From: an uncultured Lysobacter sp.
GTDB lineage: Bacteria; Pseudomonadota; Gammaproteobacteria; Xanthomonadales; Xanthomonadaceae
Length of the DNA: 10,093 nt
NCBI GenBank assembly: GCA_902805755.1
Contig: CADCUA010000154.1
Coordinates: 1-10,093, forward strand
Reading direction: 5' to 3'
Shown here: piece by piece, positions 1 through 6,026 of the stretch
Position numbering within the stretch: position 1 is the first letter of the stretch
Layout of the letters: each line of letters begins with the position of its first letter
Notes under the pieces: model-generated
The model's database searches: none
What the model saw: only the letters and a program-made list of their open reading frames with translations
What the model was told of the DNA's origin: nothing
Translations under genes and position numbers: made by a program

Positions 1-185
1 GATCAAGGGCAGCGTTGCCCCTGGTTGTAGTTTTTACCAGGAGCTGTGCCGCTGGGGCATTGGATGTATTCGCGCGTCGAAAGTGGACGTCGCGATCCGA
101 TTTCCGTCCGCCGGAAGCGTCGCGGTTTCAAAGCTCCTGGACTTGTGCAGGCCGCACACGCAGGTGTTTCCCACGAAAGCGCGTT
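1..185. other. Left flank without a supportable gene
   Basis: This stretch lies downstream of the minus-strand ygfZ stop and runs to the window edge. Frames here are open only by chance on both strands, and none gives a recognisable protein. It contains a small perfect hairpin at 7-20 (5-bp stem GGGCA/TGCCC, loop GCGT). A T5 run follows at 31-35 on the plus strand, 10 bases beyond the stem, which is too far for a canonical intrinsic terminator. A second weak inverted repeat, CCTGGT/ACCAGG, spans 20-41. The region may be the intergenic gap after ygfZ or the end of an unseen neighbour. Confidence 0.4.
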
Positions 186-1058
186 TCAGCGAGCAAGCCC
201 GTCCAGAATCGGGACCTCGCGCACCGGCACGCCCGCGGACGCCTCCGCGGACGTGTTTCTGTCCAGCCCGACCACGGCGAGCCCCACATGCCTGGTGTTC
301 GAGGATTCGGACGCCGCCGCGACGACGCTGCCGATGGAAGATCCGTCCGAGGTCACGTCAGCACCGACCGCTAGAGCACTGCCGGCTTCCAGAAGCGCAA
401 GCCCACGCTTGGCCTTTCCGAGGAAGTGCGTCCGCGCGACGATCTCCTGGCCCGGATAGCAGCCTTTTTTTACGCTGTATGCGTTCAGTCGATCCAGCGA
501 CAACTGCTGCGGCGTCCACTGTCCGGCCTGTGATTCATCCAGCCGTGGCAGCCCGAACTCGAGATCGGCGACGCGCCATTGCTCGGCGAGGCTACCGTCC
601 GCATCTGCCGCGGCGGTCACTCGGAGTTCGCGCGGGATCTGCGGCGAGCCGAAGTCCAGCTCCACGTCGCCGGCCGCATCGATCGCGAACCTGTTGCCCC
701 GGGCTTCACCCGGGGCCTGAAACCGGCCGACTGCACGAACGTCGCCTCGAATCTCGATCACGACCTTCGAACGGAACACGAAGCGGCGAAGCCCATCCGC
801 GAGGGCCTGCGGGTCCGCGTCCGGCAGCACCAGCCATAGCCGCTCCGCGTCCATCATCAGCAGGGCGAATAGCGCGACCACGCGCCCCTTCGGTGTCAGC
901 CATCCGTTCCACTGCCAATGACCCGGGGCGAGCGCGGCGACGTCGTTCATGAACTGCGCTTGCGCAAACGCGACCGAATCGCGGCCCGAGAGGGTCAGGA
1001 TGCAGTAGCCGTAGGGCCCGACGGCCATGGGCTGCACAGCTTGCGGGTTGTCATGCAT
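186..1058 (-). CDS. ygfZ: YgfZ/GcvT-like folate-binding protein (Fe-S cluster maintenance, tRNA modification)
   Basis: The 290-residue product is a member of the YgfZ family, which is related to the GcvT aminomethyltransferase fold. In E. coli YgfZ binds tetrahydrofolate and supports the activity of Fe-S enzymes such as the tRNA methylthiolase MiaB. The diagnostic KGCYPGQE motif sits at residues 198-205, with the family's conserved cysteine at C200 (E. coli C228). The N-terminal part has the family's typical FAQAQFMNDV block (31-40) and the GWLTPKGRV block (52-60). Length is slightly below the E. coli protein (about 326 residues). It starts at an ATG with no strong Shine-Dalgarno. It is divergent from the complex II genes, and in E. 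coli the same gene is divergent from sdhE-ygfX, which strengthens the call. The cytosolic location is inferred from the lack of a signal peptide or membrane segments. Confidence 0.93.
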   Translation of the reverse strand: MHDNPQAVQPMAVGPYGYCILTLSGRDSVAFAQAQFMNDVAALAPGHWQWNGWLTPKGRVVALFALLMMDAERLWLVLPDADPQALADGLRRFVFRSKVVIEIRGDVRAVGRFQAPGEARGNRFAIDAAGDVELDFGSPQIPRELRVTAAADADGSLAEQWRVADLEFGLPRLDESQAGQWTPQQLSLDRLNAYSVKKGCYPGQEIVARTHFLGKAKRGLALLEAGSALAVGADVTSDGSSIGSVVAAASESSNTRHVGLAVVGLDRNTSAEASAGVPVREVPILDGLAR

Positions 1059-1093
1059 GGGGTCGGGAATTAAGCTTCGATGTCGTGATGATA
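1048..1093. promoter_or_regulatory. Possible divergent promoter region between ygfZ and sdhAF4
   Basis: The two divergent start codons are only 29 bases apart, so promoters must overlap the coding ends. On the plus strand TTGTCA (1048-1053, five of six matches to a -35 box) is followed after 17 bases by a poor -10 candidate, TAAGCT (1071-1076). That would put transcription start only a few bases before the sdhAF4 ATG at 1088. On the minus strand TATCAT (complement of 1088-1093) is a good -10 match for ygfZ, about 30 bases before its start, but I see no good -35 at the right distance. These are pattern matches only, and the plus-strand promoter could equally lie further upstream inside ygfZ. 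Confidence 0.2.
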
Positions 1094-1264
1094 GGTGAAA
1101 CGCCCAAGGACACCTCGCTGCCGGAAGATCCTCCGGCCGAAGTCACGCCCGCGATTCACCCGGCCGGGCAGGATGCGAAGCCGAAGGAGATCGGAGGCCG
1201 CGATGGCCCGGATCCGACACGCTACGGCGATTGGGAAAAGAACGGCCGCTGTATCGACTTCTGA
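1088..1264 (+). CDS. SdhAF4 family (DUF1674) succinate dehydrogenase assembly factor
   Basis: A 58-residue protein whose C-terminus, PDPTRYGDWEKNGRCIDF (41-58), is the signature of the DUF1674/SDHAF4 family. In yeast and human mitochondria SDHAF4 (Sdh8) binds the flavinated SdhA subunit, protects it and promotes its joining to SdhB. The same job is inferred here from the position directly ahead of sdhCDAB. The N-terminal 30 residues are rich in Pro, Glu, Asp and Ala and are probably disordered, as in the family. No signal peptide or membrane segment is seen, so it should be cytosolic. The ATG at 1088 is chosen; a GTG at 1085 is directly in front and in frame. No clear Shine-Dalgarno precedes either, so a leaderless or weakly initiated message is possible. 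The stop lies 73 bases before sdhC. A length-based gene caller can miss it. Confidence 0.9.
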   Translation: MIGETPKDTSLPEDPPAEVTPAIHPAGQDAKPKEIGGRDGPDPTRYGDWEKNGRCIDF

Positions 1265-1337
1265 CACGCGTCGTCCGCATCACCTGACGTTCCACTTCCG
1301 CCACGCGGCGTTGCCGCCCAGCCGAGACAGCCGCCCG

Positions 1338-1733
1338 ATGGCGAATCGCCCACGCCCCTTGTCGCCCCATCTGCAGATCTACCGCTGGCAGATCCAGATG
1401 GTCGTGTCGATCATCAACCGTGTAACGGGCGTCATCCTCGCTGCGGGGAGTCTGCTGTTCGCCTACGGCCTCGTGGCACTCGCGGCAGGACCGGAACGGT
1501 GGAACGATTTCGTCGGGCTCGCGCGCTCGCCGCTGGGCTTCCTCATCCTGTTCGGCTGGACGTGGGCGCTGGCATTCCACGCGCTCGGCGGCCTTCGGCA
1601 CCTCGCGCAGGACGTGGGGTACGGCTTCCGCATCGAGGACGTGATCCGCAGCAGCTGGATGACGGTGATCGGCAGCATGCTGCTGACCGCACTCGTCTGG
1701 GTCATCGCGATGATGAAGTGGGGCAACGCATGA
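1338..1733 (+). CDS. sdhC: Succinate dehydrogenase cytochrome b556 subunit SdhC
   Basis: This 131-residue membrane anchor of complex II (succinate:quinone oxidoreductase) carries heme b and part of the ubiquinone site. The N-terminal signature RPLSPHLQIY (6-15) is clear. There are three transmembrane segments at about 30-50, 66-88 and 106-126. The heme axial ligand is H81 (E. coli H84) in the block HALGGLRHLAQD (81-92). S24 and R28 match E. coli S27 and R31 of the quinone site. The residue equivalent to E. coli H30, usually His in this motif, is N27 here. The frame is open further upstream, but the family N-terminus fixes the ATG at 1338. The Shine-Dalgarno is weak (GAGA at 1324-1327), and a 5-bp GC hairpin (1305-1317) sits just before it. 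The stop overlaps the sdhD start (ATGA). Confidence 0.96.
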   Translation: MANRPRPLSPHLQIYRWQIQMVVSIINRVTGVILAAGSLLFAYGLVALAAGPERWNDFVGLARSPLGFLILFGWTWALAFHALGGLRHLAQDVGYGFRIEDVIRSSWMTVIGSMLLTALVWVIAMMKWGNA

Positions 1734-2137
1734 GCATCCAGAATCCGGATCGTCACGTGAACCTGCGTCACCCGCTCAAGCATGCGCGCGGTCTGGGCTC
1801 GGCGAAGGGCGGCACGCAGCACTTCCTCGTCCAGCGAATTACGTCGATCGCGCTGTTCTTCCTTTCGATCTATGTGGTGGGCCTCGTGCTCTCGCTGATC
1901 GGCAAGGATTACGCCGGCGTCCGTGCGACGGTCGCCGATCCCTGGCATGCGACGCTCCTGATCGCGTTCTCGCTCGCGAGCTTCTGGCACCTCAAGCTTG
2001 GGCTTCAGGTCATCATCGAGGACTACGTGCACGCGCACGGCGTCGCGGCGCTGCTGCACCTGCTGAATATCTTCGTCTGCGTACTCGCGGCCATCGCCAG
2101 CGTGCTCGCCATCATCCGCATCGCGCTGGGAGCCTGA
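1730..2137 (+). CDS. sdhD: Succinate dehydrogenase hydrophobic membrane anchor subunit SdhD
   Basis: The 135-residue second membrane anchor of complex II pairs with SdhC to hold heme b and the quinone pocket. It has three predicted transmembrane segments at about 37-57, 72-96 and 107-131. H87 is the expected second heme ligand (E. coli H71). D98 and Y99, exactly 11 and 12 residues later, match E. coli D82 and Y83, of which the Tyr contacts ubiquinone. The N-terminal 30 residues are basic and hydrophilic and are probably cytoplasmic, next to SdhB. The start overlaps the sdhC stop by four bases (ATGA), so translation of the two anchors is probably coupled. The stop is only four bases before sdhA. 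The protein is longer than the E. coli one (about 115 residues) because of the N-terminus. Confidence 0.95.
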   Translation: MSIQNPDRHVNLRHPLKHARGLGSAKGGTQHFLVQRITSIALFFLSIYVVGLVLSLIGKDYAGVRATVADPWHATLLIAFSLASFWHLKLGLQVIIEDYVHAHGVAALLHLLNIFVCVLAAIASVLAIIRIALGA

Positions 2138-2141
2138 CCGA

Positions 2142-3935
2142 ATGCCCGCTGCCTACAAGATCCAGGAACACCAGTTCGACATGGTCGTGGTGGGGGCCGG
2201 CGGCGCCGGCCTGCGCGCGACATTCGGACTGGCGCAGAAGGGCCTGCGCACGGCGTGCATCACCAAGGTCTTCCCGACGCGTTCGCACACCGTTGCAGCG
2301 CAGGGCGGCGTCGCTGCCGCGCTCGGGAACATGGGCGAGGACGACTGGCGCTACCACTTCTACGACACCGTCAAGGGCTCGGACTGGCTGGGCGACCAGG
2401 ACGCGATCGAATACATGTGCCGCGAGGCGATCCCGGCGATCATCGAGCTCGAGCACTACGGCGTGCCGTTCTCGCGCACCGACGACGGCCGCATCTACCA
2501 GCGTCCGTTCGGCGGCATGACCACGCGCTACGGCGAAGGTCCCCCGGCCCAGCGCACCTGCGCCGCCGCCGACCGCACTGGCCATGCGATCCTGCACACG
2601 CTCTATCAGCAGTCGCTCGCGCACGACGCGCAGTTCTTCATCGAGTACTTCGCGCTCGACCTGATCATGGACGCGAGCGGCGCGTGCCGCGGCGTGCTTG
2701 CGCTGGACATGGCCGAAGGCACGCTGCATCTGTTCCGCGCGCAGGGCACGGTGCTCGCGACTGGCGGCTACGGCCGCGCGTATTTTTCCGCAACATCCGC
2801 GCATACGAGCACCGGCGACGGCAACGGCATGGCGCTGCGCGCCGGCCTGCCCTTGCAGGACATGGAGTTCGTGCAGTTCCACCCGACCGGCATCTACGGC
2901 GCGGGCTGCCTGATCACCGAAGGCGTGCGAGGCGAAGGCGGCATCCTCCGCAACGCGAACGGCGAGCGCTTCATGGAGCGCTACGCTCCGAGCGTGAAGG
3001 ATCTCGCCCCGCGCGACATGGTCAGCCGCGCAATGACCATGGAGATCCGCGAAGGCCGCGGCGTCGGCCAGCACCAGGATCACATCCTGCTGGACCTGAC
3101 CCACCTCGGCCCTGAAGTCATCCACGAGAAGCTGCCGGGCATTGCCGAATCCGCTCGCGTGTTCGCGAACGTGGACGTCGAGAAGCAGCCGATCCCGGTC
3201 ATCCCGACCGTGCACTACAACATGGGCGGCATCCCGACCAACTACCACGGCGAAGTCGTCCAGCTGCGCAATGGCAACCCCGACGAAGTAGTGCCGGGCC
3301 TGTTCGCGATCGGCGAAGCGGCCTGCGTGTCGGTGCACGGTGCGAATCGCCTCGGTTCGAACTCGCTGCTCGATCTCGTCGTGTTCGGCCGCGCAGTGGC
3401 GAACCGCTGCGCAGAGATCGTCAAGCCCAGCGGCTCCCAGGCGACGCTCGCCCCGAATGCCTGCGACGAAGCGCTCGCCAGGCTCGACCGCCTGCGTAAT
3501 GCGAAAGGTGGCACGTCCACGGCGACGATCCGCGATCGCATGCAGCGCACGATGCAGGCCGATGCAGCGGTGTTCCGCACGGGCGAAACGCTCTCGGAAG
3601 GCACGCGCAAGATGCGTGACATCCACGCGTCGTTGGCCGACGTTAAGGTCACTGACCGCTCGCTGATCTGGAATACGGATCTGGTTGAAACCTACGAGCT
3701 GTCTAACCTCCTGAGCCAGGCACTTGCCACGATCGTGTCGGCCGAGAATCGCACCGAGTCGCGCGGCGCCCACGCGCGTGAGGACTATCCCGACCGGGAC
3801 GACACCAACTGGCACAAGCACACGCTGTGCTGGGTCGACGAGGCGGGCGCGACCCGCATCGATTACCGGCCGGTCCACATGTACACGCTGACGGACGCTG
3901 TCAGCGTGGTTCCGCCGAAGAAGCGCGTTTACTGA
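2142..3935 (+). CDS. sdhA: Succinate dehydrogenase flavoprotein subunit SdhA
   Basis: The 597-residue catalytic subunit of complex II oxidises succinate to fumarate in the TCA cycle and passes electrons to SdhB. The FAD-binding GAGGAG motif is at 18-23. H49 in [10 protein letters not shown] is the site of covalent FAD attachment (E. coli H45). Substrate-site residues are all present: H247 (HPTG), R291 in APRDMVSR (E. coli R286, catalytic), H358 (VHYNMGG) and R403 (ANRLGSNS). The capping domain and the C-terminal helical and YRPVHM parts are complete, and length equals the family norm (588-600). A good Shine-Dalgarno, GGGAG at 2128-2132, lies inside the end of sdhD, nine bases before the ATG. 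Flavinylation and assembly are expected to be helped by the SdhE and SdhAF4 proteins encoded in the same run. It is cytoplasmic and bound to the membrane through the anchor. Confidence 0.98.
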   Translation: MPAAYKIQEHQFDMVVVGAGGAGLRATFGLAQKGLRTACITKVFPTRSHTVAAQGGVAAALGNMGEDDWRYHFYDTVKGSDWLGDQDAIEYMCREAIPAIIELEHYGVPFSRTDDGRIYQRPFGGMTTRYGEGPPAQRTCAAADRTGHAILHTLYQQSLAHDAQFFIEYFALDLIMDASGACRGVLALDMAEGTLHLFRAQGTVLATGGYGRAYFSATSAHTSTGDGNGMALRAGLPLQDMEFVQFHPTGIYGAGCLITEGVRGEGGILRNANGERFMERYAPSVKDLAPRDMVSRAMTMEIREGRGVGQHQDHILLDLTHLGPEVIHEKLPGIAESARVFANVDVEKQPIPVIPTVHYNMGGIPTNYHGEVVQLRNGNPDEVVPGLFAIGEAACVSVHGANRLGSNSLLDLVVFGRAVANRCAEIVKPSGSQATLAPNACDEALARLDRLRNAKGGTSTATIRDRMQRTMQADAAVFRTGETLSEGTRKMRDIHASLADVKVTDRSLIWNTDLVETYELSNLLSQALATIVSAENRTESRGAHAREDYPDRDDTNWHKHTLCWVDEAGATRIDYRPVHMYTLTDAVSVVPPKKRVY

Positions 3936-3956
3936 GGCGACGGTCGGCCACAACGG

Positions 3957-3991
3957 ATCCGGGGCGGCCGCGCGGAGCGCGAGCGCCGGAT
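3957..3991 (+). other. Hairpin in the sdhA-sdhB gap
   Basis: The 95-base gap between sdhA and sdhB can fold. The outer arms ATCCGG (3957-3962) and CCGGAT (3986-3991) pair perfectly, and an inner 5-bp stem CGCGC/GCGCG (3969-3981) closes a GGA triloop. There is no T run after it, so it is not an intrinsic terminator. A role in mRNA stability or in setting the sdhA:sdhB ratio is inference only. Confidence 0.35.
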
Positions 3992-4030
3992 TGCAGCAGC
4001 CGAACCGTTTCCCGAATCCTGGATTGAGCC

Positions 4031-4813
4031 ATGGCCGAATTCACCCTACCGAAGAACTCGAAGATCCAGGCGGGCCGTCACTGGCCGGCGACGGGCGCGA
4101 AGCAACCGCGCACGTTCAAGGTGTACCGCTGGAACCCCGAGGACAACATGAACCCGCGCGTGGACACCTTCGAGGTGGACATGGAAACGTGCGGGCCGAT
4201 GGTTCTCGACGCGCTGATCAAGATCAAGAACGAGGTCGATCCGACGCTGACGTTCCGCCGCTCGTGCCGCGAGGGTATCTGCGGCTCGTGCGCGATGAAC
4301 ATCGACGGCACGAACACGCTCGCCTGCACCAAGGCGATTGCCGATTGCGGCAAGGGCGAGGTGCCGATCTATCCGCTGCCGCACATGCCGGTCATCAAGG
4401 ACCTGGTGCCGGACCTCACGCATTTCTACGCGCAGTACGCGTCGATCAAGCCGTGGATCCGCACCCAGAGCGCGACGCCGTCGGACCGCGAGCGCCTGCA
4501 GTCGCCGGAAGACCGCAAGAAGCTCGACGGCCTGTACGAGTGCATCCTCTGCGCGTGCTGCTCGACGAGCTGCCCGAGCTACTGGTGGAACGGCGACCGT
4601 TATCTGGGCCCGGCGATCCTGCTGCAGGCCTATCGCTGGATCTCCGACTCGCGCGACGAGGACACCGGTGCGCGCCTGGACGATCTCGAGGATCCGTTCC
4701 GCCTGTACCGCTGCCACACCATCCTCAACTGCGCGCGCACCTGTCCGAAGGGGCTTAACCCGGCGCAGGCGATTGGTGAGATCAAGAAGCTGATGCTGGC
4801 GCGTCGCGCCTGA
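4031..4813 (+). CDS. sdhB: Succinate dehydrogenase iron-sulfur subunit SdhB
   Basis: The 260-residue electron-transfer subunit of complex II carries electrons from SdhA FAD to quinone through three clusters. The N-terminal plant-ferredoxin domain holds the [2Fe-2S] ligands C79, C84, C87 and C99. The C-terminal domain has the [12 protein letters not shown] block, with C171, C174 and C177 plus C238 for [4Fe-4S]. C181, C228 and C234 serve the [3Fe-4S] cluster. W186 and H229 correspond to E. coli W164 and H207 near the quinone and heme. All ligands are intact. It is about 22 residues longer than the E. coli protein at the N-terminus. The ATG at 4031 fits the family start; the Shine-Dalgarno is weak. 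It is separated from sdhA by 95 bases holding a hairpin. Confidence 0.98.
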   Translation: MAEFTLPKNSKIQAGRHWPATGAKQPRTFKVYRWNPEDNMNPRVDTFEVDMETCGPMVLDALIKIKNEVDPTLTFRRSCREGICGSCAMNIDGTNTLACTKAIADCGKGEVPIYPLPHMPVIKDLVPDLTHFYAQYASIKPWIRTQSATPSDRERLQSPEDRKKLDGLYECILCACCSTSCPSYWWNGDRYLGPAILLQAYRWISDSRDEDTGARLDDLEDPFRLYRCHTILNCARTCPKGLNPAQAIGEIKKLMLARRA

Positions 4814-4826
4814 CCGATCGGCGCGA

Positions 4827-4856
4827 GCGGCCATCTCCCTGCATCGAAAGGGCCGC
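4827..4856 (+). other. Small inverted repeat after sdhB
   Basis: GCGGCC (4827-4832) and GGCCGC (4851-4856) can pair across an 18-base loop, starting 13 bases after the sdhB stop. No T run follows, and GC-rich repeats this short are common by chance in such DNA. It is listed because it sits in the largest gap (about 123 bases) of the plus-strand run and could mark partial attenuation or a 3' end after sdhB. Confidence 0.2.
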
Positions 4857-4936
4857 CCATCGTTGCGGTCCGGGAAGGCGCGTTGGATACGTCGATCCTA
4901 CGAGTTGATGACATGTCGGGACAGTCGGAAACGGTG

Positions 4937-5350
4937 ATGCGGATTCTTGAACCCGCCCTGGTGACGGTCGCACTGACGTTCGCCGTGTGGCTGCGCATGT
5001 TTTTCAGTCGCGTCGGCGAGATGAAGCGCCAGCGCATCCATCCGCAGGCAGTCGCGACGTCGGCGCAGATGGCTGCACGCATGAGCGATACGCGCGCGGC
5101 CGACAACTTCCGCAACCTGTTCGAACTACCGGTGCTGTTCTACTTCGGCGTGCTGGTTGCCGCGATGACCGGCGCTGACGTACCCGTGCTCCTCGCATTC
5201 GCGTGGGTATTTGCGGCATCCCGCATTCTGCACAGCGCGATCCACTGCACGTACAACAAGGTCATGCACCGCTTCTACGCATACCTGCTCGGCGGCGTGG
5301 CGCTTGCGGGGATGTGGCTGGTGATCGCGTTCCGGGTGCTGACGCAATGA
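4937..5350 (+). CDS. MAPEG-family integral membrane protein
   Basis: The 137-residue protein with four predicted transmembrane segments (about 4-23, 63-79, 82-100, 115-134) resembles the MAPEG superfamily, named for membrane-associated eicosanoid and glutathione metabolism proteins. The blocks NFRNLFELPVLFY (57-69) and RILHSAIHCTYN (95-106) are the family's conserved loop-2 and helix-3 regions. Bacterial members are mostly uncharacterised, so glutathione-dependent activity is only a family-based possibility. The start is uncertain. The ATG at 4937 gives the usual family length and has GGAA at 4927-4930. An in-frame ATG at 4913 and a TTG at 4883 (preceded by GGGAAGG, 4872-4878) would add 8 or 18 residues. 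The stop overlaps the sdhE start (ATGA), so it lies inside the complex II unit and is probably co-translated with the SdhA flavinylation factor. Confidence 0.82.
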   Translation: MRILEPALVTVALTFAVWLRMFFSRVGEMKRQRIHPQAVATSAQMAARMSDTRAADNFRNLFELPVLFYFGVLVAAMTGADVPVLLAFAWVFAASRILHSAIHCTYNKVMHRFYAYLLGGVALAGMWLVIAFRVLTQ

Positions 5351-5601
5351 GCAACGCTGACGAGGTCGAGTTCCGCCGCTTGCAGTGGCGGTGCCGACGC
5401 GGCATGCGCGAGCTGGACCAGCTCATGCAGCGTTATCTGTTCCAGGTCTGGCCTGGCGCTTCCGAGGCAGAGCGCGGTGTTTTCCTACGGATGCTGGAAA
5501 CCGAGGACGATAAGCTCTGGCGCTGGTTCATGGGGTACGAGCATCCGTCCGATGAAGAGCTTGCGCGACTGGTCGACCACATCGGCAACCTGCCGCATTG
5601 A
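5347..5601 (+). CDS. sdhE: FAD assembly factor SdhE (YgfY/CptB, SDHAF2 homologue)
   Basis: This 84-residue small helical protein promotes covalent attachment of FAD to SdhA (and to FrdA where present). The signature RGMRE (18-22) corresponds to the conserved RGxxE of E. coli SdhE and is preceded by the typical WRCR. The central block FLRMLETEDDKLWRWFMG also matches the family, whose usual length is 80-95 residues. Start is set by the ATGA overlap with the MAPEG gene stop and by homology, although the frame is open further upstream. The older label CptB (antitoxin) comes from the E. coli CptAB report; the neighbouring sdhCDAB makes the flavinylation role far more likely. The protein is cytosolic. 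The next gene starts one base after its stop. Confidence 0.95.
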   Translation: MSNADEVEFRRLQWRCRRGMRELDQLMQRYLFQVWPGASEAERGVFLRMLETEDDKLWRWFMGYEHPSDEELARLVDHIGNLPH

Positions 5602-5602
5602 T

Positions 5603-6004
5603 GTGCCCGCTTCGCGCTGGCAGGCTGCCTCCTTCGTGCTTCTGGGCGTTCTTGCGGCATTCGGCGTACTGAATTGCGAAATGCCCGTCTGGGCGTCGGC
5701 GCCGTTGTCGATTGCACTGTTCGCGCGTGGTGTCGTGCTGGCGCGCAGGGAACTGTCGCGCCCCACGCGCTGTCTGCTGATATCTACGCCAGCAGGGCTG
5801 ACGGTCGACTCGGAGCCGGTCGATACGTTCTCGGTCGTTTGGCGCGGACCCGTGGCGTTCATCCGCTGGTGTACACCCGATGGCATGCGCGGTTGCTGCG
5901 TCCTGACACCTGACATATTCGATGCCCGGGGCCGCCGCGCGCTGCGCATTGCCGCCCCCGCCGAACGCGGGTCAACGCAACGGCCGGCAACGGTGGCACC
6001 ATAG
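5603..6004 (+). CDS. YgfX-like (CptA-like) small membrane protein
   Basis: I propose a YgfX-like protein of 133 residues, partly from its architecture and partly from its position directly after sdhE, as in E. coli ygfY-ygfX. Two transmembrane segments (about 8-24 and 28-47) are followed by a soluble cytoplasmic domain holding WRGPVAFIRW (80-89), a WRGP-type element I associate with such proteins. E. coli YgfX binds SdhE and has been reported to disturb cell division when overproduced; the physiological role is unsettled. The chosen start is a GTG one base after the sdhE stop, because it keeps the first membrane segment whole. The tempting ATG at 5601 (TGATG overlap) is in another frame and stops after 23 codons. 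An extension back into sdhE is open but unlike any family member. Sequence conservation is weak, so the family name is tentative. Confidence 0.72.
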   Translation: MPASRWQAASFVLLGVLAAFGVLNCEMPVWASAPLSIALFARGVVLARRELSRPTRCLLISTPAGLTVDSEPVDTFSVVWRGPVAFIRWCTPDGMRGCCVLTPDIFDARGRRALRIAAPAERGSTQRPATVAP

Positions 6005-6012
6005 CCGGCTCT

Positions 6013-6017
6013 GAGGA
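6013..6017 (+). promoter_or_regulatory. Ribosome binding site of the Lol permease gene
   Basis: GAGGA lies nine bases before the ATG at 6027, in the 22-base gap after the ygfX-like gene. It is one of the clearest Shine-Dalgarno sequences in the window and supports that start. Confidence 0.6.
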
Positions 6018-6026
6018 CCCACCTGC

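Noticed and set aside
7..35. Hairpin plus T5 as a rho-independent terminator
   Set aside because: The stem is only 5 bp and the T run begins 10 bases after it. In the other orientation, serving ygfZ, only two T residues follow.
1305..1317. GCGGC-GTT-GCCGC hairpin ahead of sdhC as a regulatory element
   Set aside because: A 5-bp stem of pure GC is expected often by chance in DNA of this composition, and nothing else supports it.
1095..1337. An 81-codon upstream extension of sdhC
   Set aside because: The extension overlaps the SdhAF4 gene in another frame, is Arg-rich and has no SdhC homology. The RPLSPHLQIY signature begins right after the ATG at 1338.
2112..3953. A 613-codon open frame antisense to sdhA, longer than sdhA itself
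   Set aside because: It mirrors sdhA exactly and is Arg/Ala/His/Val-rich with no recognisable motif. Such frames arise from strong GC bias at third codon positions.
4827..4856. Inverted repeat after sdhB as the operon terminator
   Set aside because: It has an 18-base loop and no T tract. The following genes (MAPEG and sdhE) functionally belong with sdhCDAB.
5477..5602. Extension of the YgfX-like gene back into sdhE
   Set aside because: The extra residues are a shifted-frame reading of sdhE (Ser/Trp/Arg-rich) and do not resemble a YgfX N-terminus.
5347..6004. sdhE-ygfX as a CptBA toxin-antitoxin module
   Set aside because: The RGxxE signature and the linkage to sdhCDAB point to flavin assembly. 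The toxin report concerns overproduced E. coli YgfX and does not justify calling this locus a toxin-antitoxin system.
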